A DNA stretch of 64,000 bases from an uncultured Bacteroidia bacterium (GTDB taxonomy: Bacteria > Bacteroidota > Bacteroidia > Bacteroidales > UBA932), in NCBI GenBank assembly GCA_902798975.1, contig CADBYT010000006.1:50271-114270 (forward strand), in the 5' to 3' direction. The notes under the pieces were generated by a model. The model was not told where the DNA came from and made no database searches. It saw nothing but the letters and a program-made list of their open reading frames with translations. Positions 9,599 through 17,046 of the stretch are shown one piece after another (positions within the stretch are counted from its first letter, which is position 1; each line of letters starts with the position of its first letter). Position numbers and translations under genes: made by a program.

Positions 9599-10779
9599 AT
9601 CTTGGAAAGTTGTTTGCGTTCGTTGCGGACAGCCGCCATCATGCCCTCCACCTGCCCAAGTGCCAGCATGCGGCCGTGGAAGCTGTAGCCGGGATTATAG
9701 GCGATGCGCTCGTCGCCGAGCATGGTCTTGCCGTGGTCCACGCGCATCGGCAGGTTCCGCTCCTCGGCCTCGAAGATGCGGATCAGTTCCACCAGGTCCA
9801 CGCGACCGGCGGTATGCGGCGCCTCCACGAAGTCGCCGCCCGGCAGGACGTTGCATGAGCGCAGATGCACGAAATGGGTGCGCGGGGCGAACTCGCGCGC
9901 CATGGCCTCCACGTCGTTGTGCGCGCCCGCGGAGAGCGATCCGGCGCAGAAGGTCAGGCCGTTGTGGAAATCGTCCACCGCCGAGAGGATCCAGCGGATG
10001 TCTTCGGCGCTGCCGCAGAGGCGCGGCATGCCGAAAACGGGCATGGGCGGGTCGTCGGGATGGATGCACATGCGGATGTCCCACTCCCGGCAGACCGGCA
10101 GGATGGCTGCGAGGAAATAACGCAGGTTCTCGCGCAGCTGCGCCTTGTCCATGCCGGCGTACGGCGCCATCAGGGCGCGGAATCGCTCCACGGGAGAGCC
10201 CTTTCCTTCCCCGAGCGGGCCGTTCACGAAGCCCTGCGTCTTGGTGATGATGGTGTCGATGATCTGGGCGCGGTCGGCGTCCGTCGCCGTGCGGTCGAGC
10301 TCCTCGACGCGGGCGACCACCTCCGGCGGGAAATCCTTTTCCGCGCCTTCGCGCGCCAGGATCTTGATGTCGAACCAGGCGAAGCGGACGTAGTCGAAAT
10401 AGAGGGACAGCGTGCCGTCCGGCAGGGGCCGCTCCAGGTCGGTGCGCACCCAGTCGATGACGGGCATGAAGTTGTAGCAGACGGTGTGGATGCCGCAGCG
10501 GCCGAGATTCGCGAGGCTCTGCCGGTAGGTTTCGATGAGCGCGTCGCGCCGCGCTCCGGCGTATTTGATCTCCTCGCTCACAGGCAGGCTCTCCACCACC
10601 GACCAGCGCATGCCGGCCGCGGCGATACGTTCCTGCATCGCGCGGATCTCCGCCTCCGGCCACAGTTCGCCGGGGGCGTGTGCGTGCAGGGCGGTCACCA
10701 CGCCTTCCACGCCGATCTGGCGCATCATCTCCAGCGTGACCTTGTCGGCAGGGCCGAACCATCTCCAGGTTTTCTCCAT
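9595..10779 (-). CDS. uxuA: Mannonate dehydratase
   Basis: A 394-residue TIM-barrel enzyme, the same length as E. coli UxuA, that dehydrates D-mannonate to 2-keto-3-deoxygluconate in glucuronate catabolism. Recognised from MEKTWRWFGPAD at the N-terminus, VCYNFMPVIDW, CIHPDDPP and VHLRSCN. First gene of a two-gene unit with the SDR mannonate oxidoreductase. It complements the GH115 next door, which releases glucuronic acid. Confidence 0.95.
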   Translation of the reverse strand: MEKTWRWFGPADKVTLEMMRQIGVEGVVTALHAHAPGELWPEAEIRAMQERIAAAGMRWSVVESLPVSEEIKYAGARRDALIETYRQSLANLGRCGIHTVCYNFMPVIDWVRTDLERPLPDGTLSLYFDYVRFAWFDIKILAREGAEKDFPPEVVARVEELDRTATDADRAQIIDTIITKTQGFVNGPLGEGKGSPVERFRALMAPYAGMDKAQLRENLRYFLAAILPVCREWDIRMCIHPDDPPMPVFGMPRLCGSAEDIRWILSAVDDFHNGLTFCAGSLSAGAHNDVEAMAREFAPRTHFVHLRSCNVLPGGDFVEAPHTAGRVDLVELIRIFEAEERNLPMRVDHGKTMLGDERIAYNPGYSFHGRMLALGQVEGMMAAVRNERKQLSKI

Positions 10780-10822
10780 TCGGGCGGTTTTTTTGTCAAA
10801 GACAAAGTTAGGAAAAATTAGC

Positions 10823-10830
10823 TATCTTTG
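10823..10830 (+). promoter_or_regulatory. -7 promoter element for the YeiH-type gene
   Basis: TATCTTTG matches TAnnTTTG, 30 bases before the ATG at 10861. An in-frame TTG at 10828 overlaps this element, which argues for the ATG as the start. Confidence 0.6.
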
Positions 10831-10860
10831 TTTTCCGGATATGTACCAAAACCTGTAGAA

Positions 10861-12216
10861 ATGGCAAAGAACAACAATTTGTCCAAGCTCTGGAAGACAG
10901 AGGACTGGCTGGCCGTCTGGATCGGCTTCATCATCATCGCCATCGGCATGGTGGCCGTCCTCGCCCAGGCCTTCGACTTCTCCGCCCTGACCTTCAAGAC
11001 CTGGTCCTGGGGCGAGAGTCTGACCGAGGCCCAGGCGGCCAAGATCGTGCCCCTCGGGCAGCAGCTCGCCGCCGGCGCCTTCTGGATCAAGCTCCTGCGT
11101 ACGGTCCTCGTGCTGGGCGTCCTCTTCACCGTCGGCGCCGCCCTGACCGGCGAGAAGGTGAAGAAATTCATTCCCGCCTTCCTCGTGGTCTTCTTCCTGT
11201 CGGTGGTCGTCCGCCTGATCAGCGCCGAGTTCACCCTCAACCGCTACCTGGAATGGGCGTTTTGGGCGCTTATCGTGGGCATGCTGGTGTCCAACACCGT
11301 CGGCACGCCGAAGTGGCTGAAACCGGCCGTAAAGACGGAATTCTACATCAAGACGGGCCTGGTCATCATGGGCTTCTCCGTGCTCTTTTCCAACATTGCC
11401 AAATTCGGCCTCTACGGCCTCGGCATCGCGTGGATCGTGACGCCGGTCGTCATCCTGTTCATGTGGTGGTTCGGCACGAAGGTCCTCAAGATGGACAACA
11501 AGCCGCTGGTCATCACGATGGCCTCCGCAACAAGCGTTTGCGGTACGTCCGCGGCCATCGCCACGGGTGCGGCCTCCAACTGCAAGAAGGACGACCTGAC
11601 GATGGCCATCTCCATCTCGATCATCTTCACGGTCCTGATGATGGCCCTCGAGCCGGTCATCATCCGGGCGACGGGCATGTCCGCCATCATGGGCGGCGCC
11701 CTCATCGGCGGCACGGTGGACAGCACCGGTGCCGTGGCCGTGGCCGGTTCCGTGCTGGGCGGTGAGGCCGAGCAGGCCGCCGTCCTGGTCAAGATGATCC
11801 AGAACATCCTCATCGGCTTCATCGCCTTCTTCGTGGCCCTCTTTTTCGCGACCAGCGTGAACCGCAAGGATGGGCAGAAAGTGGGCGCCGGCGAGATCTG
11901 GACCCGTTTCCCGAAGTTCATCATCGGATTCTTCGTAGCTTCGCTCGTGGCCTCCTTCCTCATCCAGCCGCTCGCCGGCGCGGATCAGGTCAAGGCCATC
12001 AACGGCGTGCTCGACCAGTATAAGAACTGGGCCTTTGTGCTGGCCTTCGTCAGCATCGGCCTGGATACGAATTTCAAGGACCTGGTGAAGCAGATGCAGG
12101 GCGGCAAGCCGCTCTGGCTGTACCTCGTCGGGCAGTGCTTCAACGTCGCGCTGACTTTCTTCGCGGTGTGGCTGCTGCTCAGCGGCGTGCTCTTCCCGGT
12201 CCCGCACCTGTCCTAG
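10861..12216 (+). CDS. YeiH/YadS-type (UPF0324) putative sulfate exporter family membrane protein
   Basis: A 451-residue polytopic membrane protein with about eleven hydrophobic segments. Conserved family blocks include GTPKWLKP, SVCGTSAAIATGA (near residue 225) and GGTVDSTGAVAVAG. The family is annotated as putative sulfate exporters, but substrates are poorly established. A small membrane-protein reading frame starts only 6 bases after its stop, so the two are probably co-transcribed. Confidence 0.88.
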   Translation: MAKNNNLSKLWKTEDWLAVWIGFIIIAIGMVAVLAQAFDFSALTFKTWSWGESLTEAQAAKIVPLGQQLAAGAFWIKLLRTVLVLGVLFTVGAALTGEKVKKFIPAFLVVFFLSVVVRLISAEFTLNRYLEWAFWALIVGMLVSNTVGTPKWLKPAVKTEFYIKTGLVIMGFSVLFSNIAKFGLYGLGIAWIVTPVVILFMWWFGTKVLKMDNKPLVITMASATSVCGTSAAIATGAASNCKKDDLTMAISISIIFTVLMMALEPVIIRATGMSAIMGGALIGGTVDSTGAVAVAGSVLGGEAEQAAVLVKMIQNILIGFIAFFVALFFATSVNRKDGQKVGAGEIWTRFPKFIIGFFVASLVASFLIQPLAGADQVKAINGVLDQYKNWAFVLAFVSIGLDTNFKDLVKQMQGGKPLWLYLVGQCFNVALTFFAVWLLLSGVLFPVPHLS

Positions 12217-12222
12217 GACGCG

Positions 12223-13062
12223 ATGTCCGGACGCAGGACGGCCGCGCGGGTGGCGCTGATCGCCGTGGGGGCGCTGACGCTCGCCGCCGTCGTGTACATC
12301 ATGGTCCGCCGCATCGGGCTCAATCCCGAGCTGGACTTCGGCGCCGGCGCCTACTACTACGCCGACATCCCGGAGTACGAGAAAGTGCTCGACTGGGATA
12401 CCTATCAGGCGCGCCTGCCCTATTGGGTTTACGTGGCGCTGTTCCTGGCCTGGGGAGCCCTGATGTACTGGCTATGGAAACGAATTGACAAACACATTAA
12501 CACCAAAAAAATGGATAAACTCAATCATCCCGCCATCCTGGTCGTTGACATGCTCAACGACTTCGTGACCGGCGCGCTGGCCTGCGACCGTGGCAAAGCC
12601 ATCGTCCCCGCCACCCAGCGCCTGCTCCGGGCCGCCCGCGAGAAGGGCGTTCCCGTCATCTTCTGCAACGACTGCCACCTGCCCGGCATCGACCTCGAGC
12701 TCAAGCTCTGGGGCGACCACGCCATCAAGGGTACGCCCGGCGCCGATGTGATTCCCGAGCTGGAGCTTTGCGACAAGGATTATGTCGTGCCCAAGCGCCG
12801 CTACAGCGGTTTCTTCCAGACGGATCTCGATATTCTCCTCAAGGAGCTGGGGGTCCGGACGGTGATCATCACCGGCCTGCATACGCACATGTGCTGCCGC
12901 CACACGTCGGCCGACGCCTATATGCTCGGTTACGATGTGGTCGTCGCCAAGGAGGCGACCAATTCTTTCACGGAAGAGGATTACGTGGGCGGTCTGGCTT
13001 ACCTGAAGACCTGCTACGGGGCTGACGCCTACAGCAACGACGAGCTGATCGCCGCGATGTAG
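12223..13062 (+). CDS. Isochorismatase-fold cysteine hydrolase with N-terminal two-helix membrane extension
   Basis: The 279-residue frame has two parts. Residues 1-96 form a small membrane protein with helices near 9-27 and 65-85. Residues 97-279 are a complete cysteine hydrolase of the isochorismatase/nicotinamidase family, with catalytic triad Asp109 (LVVDMLND), Lys191 (VVPKRRY) and Cys224 (GLHTHMCC). The hydrolase part begins with its own Met at 12511, preceded by about 35 AT-rich bases that look like a normal leader, yet no stop codon separates the parts. It may be a real fusion, or two genes merged by a small indel. Substrate unknown. Confidence 0.8.
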   Translation: MSGRRTAARVALIAVGALTLAAVVYIMVRRIGLNPELDFGAGAYYYADIPEYEKVLDWDTYQARLPYWVYVALFLAWGALMYWLWKRIDKHINTKKMDKLNHPAILVVDMLNDFVTGALACDRGKAIVPATQRLLRAAREKGVPVIFCNDCHLPGIDLELKLWGDHAIKGTPGADVIPELELCDKDYVVPKRRYSGFFQTDLDILLKELGVRTVIITGLHTHMCCRHTSADAYMLGYDVVVAKEATNSFTEEDYVGGLAYLKTCYGADAYSNDELIAAM

Positions 13063-13082
13063 CCCTTACCTGGCCTTGCGGC

Positions 13083-13134
13083 CGGACAGAAATTATTTTT
13101 CGTGCAGTAGCGCGAAAAACCAATTTCTGATCCG
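13083..13134. terminator. Long imperfect hairpin between convergent genes
   Basis: Nested inverted repeats: CGGA/TCCG, CAGAAATT/AATTTCTG and TTTTTCG/CGAAAAA, with small bulges, giving about 19 paired bases. It sits between the hydrolase gene and the convergent CpXC gene, so it probably ends transcription from both sides. Confidence 0.5.
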
Positions 13135-13162
13135 TCCTCCACAACGCCGACGCACGGCAAGC

Positions 13163-13747
13163 CTAGCGGAAATAGCGGGAGAGCCAGGCCTGGTCGATGA
13201 GGGCGAGGCCCTGGACGGAATCCCGGATCTGAGGATTGCGCCGGAGAATTCCGGCGCAATCTTCGTATACATTGAAACCGACGGCCACGAGCTCCATCTG
13301 GCCGTTTTCCGGGTAGGTGAAGGTCATCTCGGCATCGGCGCCGTCCATGCCGGCGAAACGCAGCGCCACGTCCTTTTTCAGTTCCTGGCAGGTCACGAAC
13401 TTGCACATTTCGATGATGAGGTCGTCCAGCCCGGCGTCGAAGATCTTGATCTTCTCCATCAAGTCGCCGACGCTGCGTACCTGGCGGCCCGTGTAGCCTT
13501 CCGGCAGGCCTTCCGCGCCCAGCGGAGTCGTCGTCAGGACGAGCATCAGGCGGGCGGAGGGGTCATGGTACAGGAAGGGGACGGACAGGAGGTTCACCGT
13601 GCCGCAGTGCGGGCAGGTCCAGGTGAACAACTCGCCGCTCCGGACCTTCTCCTTGAGTTCCGGATCGGTCGCCACATTCACGCTCTGCGGCAGCTCGGCG
13701 ACATGTGCTGCTCCGCATTTGGAGCAACTGGCGGCTATATTAGACAT
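13163..13747 (-). CDS. CpXC domain protein
   Basis: A 194-residue cytoplasmic protein with an N-terminal zinc-ribbon-like part: CSKC at about residues 8-11 and CPHC near 45-48, the pattern that names the CpXC family. No enzymatic motif is visible. Its first codon overlaps the end of ychF by 8 bases, so it is translationally coupled to that gene. Function unknown. Confidence 0.85.
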   Translation of the reverse strand: MSNIAASCSKCGAAHVAELPQSVNVATDPELKEKVRSGELFTWTCPHCGTVNLLSVPFLYHDPSARLMLVLTTTPLGAEGLPEGYTGRQVRSVGDLMEKIKIFDAGLDDLIIEMCKFVTCQELKKDVALRFAGMDGADAEMTFTYPENGQMELVAVGFNVYEDCAGILRRNPQIRDSVQGLALIDQAWLSRYFR

Positions 13748-14843
13748 TAAATAGGAAGTGCATAATATCTCCGTCTTTCACGACGTAATCCTTGCCCTCG
13801 ATTCCCATCTTGCCGGCGGCGCGGACGGCCGCCTCGGTCTTGTACTGGACGAAGTCGTCGTACTTGATCACCTCGGCGCGGATGAAACCCTTCTCGAAGT
13901 CGGAATGGATGACGCCGGCGGCCTTGGGGGCCTTGTCGCCCACGTGGATGGTCCACGCGCGGCACTCGTCGGCACCGGCCGTGAAGAAGGTCTGCAGGCC
14001 GAGCAGATGATAGGCGCCCTGGATCAGGCGCACCACGCCGGACTCGTGCAGGCCCATTTCCTCGAGGAACATCTGGCGGTCGTCGTAGTCCTCCATTTCC
14101 GCGATCTCGGACTCCGTGCGGGCGGAAATGATCAAGATCTCGGCGTGCTCGTCCTTGACGGCCTCGCGGACCGCGTCGACGTATTTGTTGCCGTTCACAG
14201 CGGAGGCGTCATCGACGTTGCAGACGTACATCACCGGCTTGCTGGTGAGCAGGAAGAGGTCGTGCGCGAGGGCGGCTTCCTCGTCGTTGAGCAGCGCGAC
14301 GCTGCGGCAGGATTTGCCCTGCTCGAGGGCGGCCTTGTAGCGGAGCAGCAGGTCCAGGAGCTTCTTCGCCTCCTTGTCGCCGCCTGTCGTGGCCTGCTTC
14401 TGCACCTTCGCGATGCGGGCGTTCACGGCCTCCAGGTCCTTGATCTGGAGCTCCAGGTCCACGACTTCCTTGTCCCGGACCGGGTCCACGGAGCCGTCTA
14501 CGTGGACGACGTTGCCGTCGTCGAAGCAGCGCAGCACGTGCAGGATGGCGTCGCACTCGCGGATGTTGGCCAGGAACTGGTTGCCCAGGCCCTCCCCGCG
14601 GCTCGCACCCCGCACCAGGCCGGCGATGTCCACGATGTCGACCGTAGCCGGGATCGTGCGCTGGGGTTTGCAGATCTCGGAAAGCACCTCCAGGCGCTTG
14701 TCCGGGACGTTGGTGGAGCCGAGGTTCGGCTCGATGGTGCAGAACGGGAAATTGGCGCTCTGGGCCTTCCCGGAGCTGACGCAGTTGAAGAGGGTGGACT
14801 TGCCGACGTTCGGAAGACCGACGATACCGCACTTGAGGGACAT
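13740..14843 (-). CDS. ychF: Redox-responsive ATPase/GTPase YchF
   Basis: A 367-residue Obg-family P-loop protein that binds ribosomes and hydrolyses ATP. G1 motif GLPNVGKSTLFN at residues 8-19, G3 region DIVDIAGLVRGAS, a coiled-coil insert near residues 130-165, and a C-terminal TGS-like domain ending HFLFNV. Full length compared with bacterial YchF (about 363). A TACCTTTG promoter element lies just upstream. Confidence 0.96.
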   Translation of the reverse strand: MSLKCGIVGLPNVGKSTLFNCVSSGKAQSANFPFCTIEPNLGSTNVPDKRLEVLSEICKPQRTIPATVDIVDIAGLVRGASRGEGLGNQFLANIRECDAILHVLRCFDDGNVVHVDGSVDPVRDKEVVDLELQIKDLEAVNARIAKVQKQATTGGDKEAKKLLDLLLRYKAALEQGKSCRSVALLNDEEAALAHDLFLLTSKPVMYVCNVDDASAVNGNKYVDAVREAVKDEHAEILIISARTESEIAEMEDYDDRQMFLEEMGLHESGVVRLIQGAYHLLGLQTFFTAGADECRAWTIHVGDKAPKAAGVIHSDFEKGFIRAEVIKYDDFVQYKTEAAVRAAGKMGIEGKDYVVKDGDIMHFLFNV

Positions 14844-14866
14844 AGGATCTTTGCTGTTTAGGGGTG

Positions 14867-14874
14867 CAAAGGTA
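14867..14874 (-). promoter_or_regulatory. -7 promoter element for ychF
   Basis: TACCTTTG on the minus strand matches TAnnTTTG and lies 23 bases before the ychF ATG. Confidence 0.6.
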
Positions 14875-14882
14875 CGGAAAAA

Positions 14883-16034
14883 TTACAATTTCCGGGCACC
14901 GTCGGAGATGACGACGTCGTAGATCTTCGGGGCGTGGCCGAACTTGATGGTGAATTCCGCCTTGGCGGCCGTCACGAAGGTCAGGTACAGGTCTTCCGGG
15001 ACCAGGTTGATGGTGCAGCCGCCGAAGCCGCCGCCCATCACGCGGGAGCCCGTGACGCCGAGGCGGCGGGCCAGCTTGTTCAGGAAATCCAGCTCCTCGC
15101 AGCTCACCTCGTAGAGACGGCTCAGGCCGAAATGGGTCTGGTACATCAGCTCGCCCACGGTCTCGTAGTCGCCGCGCTCCAGGGCGTCGCAGACGTCCAG
15201 CACGCGCTGTACCTCTCCGATCACATACTCCGCACGGAGGAAGTCCTCGCTGGAGATCTCGTCCCGCACCTCGTCCAGCCAGACGCGCTTGCAGTCGCTC
15301 AGGAAGTCGATTTCGGGGTGGTTCTTCTTGATGGCGGCCGCGGCGCGCTCGCAGCTCTGGCGGCGGTAGTTGTAGGCCGACGAGGCGAGCTCATGCTTCA
15401 CGCAGGAGTCCACCAGGACGAGCTTGTAGCCCTTCGGGTCGAAGGGGAAATATTTGTATTCGAGCGTTTTGCAATTGAGGCGGATGAGGCTGCCCGCCTT
15501 GCCGAAGCAGGAGGCGAACTGGTCCATGATGCCGCAGTTCACGCCGCAGTAGTTGTGCTCCGTGCTCTGGCCGATGCGGGCCAGCTCGAACTTGTCGATC
15601 CCGTTCTGGAAGAGGTCGTTAATCGCGAAGGCGAAGCAGCTCTCGAGGGCGGCGGAAGAGGAAAGTCCGGCCCCGAGGGGCACGTCGCCCGCAAAGACTG
15701 CGTCAAATCCCTCCACGCGGCCGCCGCGCTTGATTGTCTCCCGGCAGACGCCGAAAACATAGCGCGCCCAGGCTTCCGCGGGCTTGTCTTCTTCCTCCAG
15801 GCCGAAGCCCGTGACGGCGCCGTAATCCAGGGAGTAGAGGTTGACGACGTTGGTGCCGTTCAGGCGGATCTCCGCCACGATGCCCTTGTCAATGGCGCCG
15901 GGGAAGACGTAGCCGCCGTTGTAGTCCGTGTGCTCGCCGATGAGGTTGATGCGGCCGGACGCGGCGTACATGGTGCCGCCTTCGCCGAAGATGGAGATGA
16001 ATTTCTCGTGAATACTGCTCAGCATGTTGTCCAT
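14883..16034 (-). CDS. galK: Galactokinase
   Basis: A 383-residue GHMP kinase that phosphorylates galactose to galactose-1-phosphate. Signature GRINLIGEHTDYNGGY near residues 27-42, GHMP ATP-binding motif VPLGAGLSSSAALE near 125-138, and C-terminal motif GGGFGGCTINLV. Length fits bacterial GalK. No other Leloir-pathway gene is nearby. Own promoter (TATATTTG) upstream. Confidence 0.96.
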   Translation of the reverse strand: MDNMLSSIHEKFISIFGEGGTMYAASGRINLIGEHTDYNGGYVFPGAIDKGIVAEIRLNGTNVVNLYSLDYGAVTGFGLEEEDKPAEAWARYVFGVCRETIKRGGRVEGFDAVFAGDVPLGAGLSSSAALESCFAFAINDLFQNGIDKFELARIGQSTEHNYCGVNCGIMDQFASCFGKAGSLIRLNCKTLEYKYFPFDPKGYKLVLVDSCVKHELASSAYNYRRQSCERAAAAIKKNHPEIDFLSDCKRVWLDEVRDEISSEDFLRAEYVIGEVQRVLDVCDALERGDYETVGELMYQTHFGLSRLYEVSCEELDFLNKLARRLGVTGSRVMGGGFGGCTINLVPEDLYLTFVTAAKAEFTIKFGHAPKIYDVVISDGARKL

Positions 16035-16065
16035 GGTATGTGGTTTTAAAAAATTGTCGCAATCA

Positions 16066-16073
16066 CAAATATA
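16066..16073 (-). promoter_or_regulatory. -7 promoter element for galK
   Basis: TATATTTG on the minus strand, about 31 bases upstream of the galK ATG and directly against the stop codon of the neighbouring nuclease-fold gene. Confidence 0.6.
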
Positions 16074-16967
16074 TCAATAATAAACGAGAAACACAACGGG
16101 CAGGTGGTCGCTGACGCCGCCGGTGTAGCGCGGCCCCACGAAGGTCCGCCGGGGCTTCTCGCCGCCGAAGGCCTTGTCCGCCTCCAGCAGCACCGGGTCA
16201 TCGAACACCTCCTCCCGCACGCGCAGGAAGCCCTCCGCGAAGCCCCCGTCGATCTTCTCCCATTTCCCGTTATACTTGATCGTCCCCTTTCCGTTGCGCC
16301 CGACCCGCTCGTCATTCGCCGGCCCCGACCGGCGATTCTCCCCCCACCGGTCCTCGTTGAAATCCCCCACCGCCAGCGTCCGGGGCTGCCCCGCGGCATG
16401 CAGCGAATCCGTCAGCGCCCGCAGGCGCGCAAACGCCAGCTCCCGCCGGTCCGCCTTGCCGCCCAGCTGCGAAGGGTGGTGGTTCACGAGGATCGCGAGG
16501 CTGTCGAACTCCGCGAGCAGGATGTCGCGCGTGGCCATGACGCCGCCGGCGCTGTCCGGGACATGCTTGGGCGCGCTCCCGCGCAACGGCAGCGTGGAGC
16601 GGCGGCATAGCAGCGCACAGTCGATGCCCCGGTGGTCCGGCGATTCGTAGTGGACAATCCGGTAGTCGAGCTTGCGCAGGGCCGTCTCGCTGAGCAGCTG
16701 CCGCAGCACGAAGGCGTTCTCCACCTCCGCGAATCCCACGGCGTCGGGCAGGCGCCCGTAGCGGTCCGCAACACGCAGCAGCGTCTTGGCGACGGCGTCG
16801 CATTTGGCCTGGAAACGGCGTTTGGTCCAGTACTGCGGCTTGTTCTCGGAACGGTAGTCGAAGAAGTTCTCCACGTTCCAGAACAGAACGACCAGCGAAT
16901 CTTGTTGCGAATAAGCCCGGAGCGAAAATCCGAACACGAGGGCGATTAAGAGCATCGTCCGTTTCAT
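16074..16967 (-). CDS. Secreted endonuclease/exonuclease/phosphatase-fold protein
   Basis: A 297-residue protein with a signal peptide (MKRTMLLIALVFGFSLRAYS). Family active-site blocks are present: FWNVENFF near residue 30, GFAEVEN near 78, GDFNEDRWG near 197, and SDHLPVVF at the C-terminus. Members cleave nucleic acids or phosphoesters with a metal ion. Export suggests action in the periplasm or outside. Substrate cannot be told from sequence. Confidence 0.9.
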   Translation of the reverse strand: MKRTMLLIALVFGFSLRAYSQQDSLVVLFWNVENFFDYRSENKPQYWTKRRFQAKCDAVAKTLLRVADRYGRLPDAVGFAEVENAFVLRQLLSETALRKLDYRIVHYESPDHRGIDCALLCRRSTLPLRGSAPKHVPDSAGGVMATRDILLAEFDSLAILVNHHPSQLGGKADRRELAFARLRALTDSLHAAGQPRTLAVGDFNEDRWGENRRSGPANDERVGRNGKGTIKYNGKWEKIDGGFAEGFLRVREEVFDDPVLLEADKAFGGEKPRRTFVGPRYTGGVSDHLPVVFLVYY

Positions 16968-16983
16968 AGCGCGAATATAACGA

Positions 16984-17012
16984 AAAATCCCGCAGGATGT
17001 CTGCGGGATTTT
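16984..17012. terminator. Terminator after the ppiD-like operon
   Basis: Perfect 12-base stem AAAATCCCGCAG / CTGCGGGATTTT with loop GATGT. Usable on both strands. On the minus strand it ends the coaX-to-ppiD run. Confidence 0.75.
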
Positions 17013-17015
17013 CAG

Positions 17016-17038
17016 ATTCGCCGGTCAAGCCGGCGAAT
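17016..17038. repeat. 23-base palindromic repeat, copy 1
   Basis: Arms ATTCGCCGG and CCGGCGAAT with spacer TCAAG. It is the exact reverse complement of the copy inside mfd at 26066 and differs by one spacer base from the copy at 56799. Here it lies between the ppiD-like stop codon and the terminator. Confidence 0.85.
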
Positions 17039-17046
17039 GACGGATT

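Noticed and set aside
10822-12207. 461-codon open frame antisense to the YeiH-type gene
   Set aside because: Asp/His/Gly/Glu-rich shadow of a membrane protein gene, without start signals.
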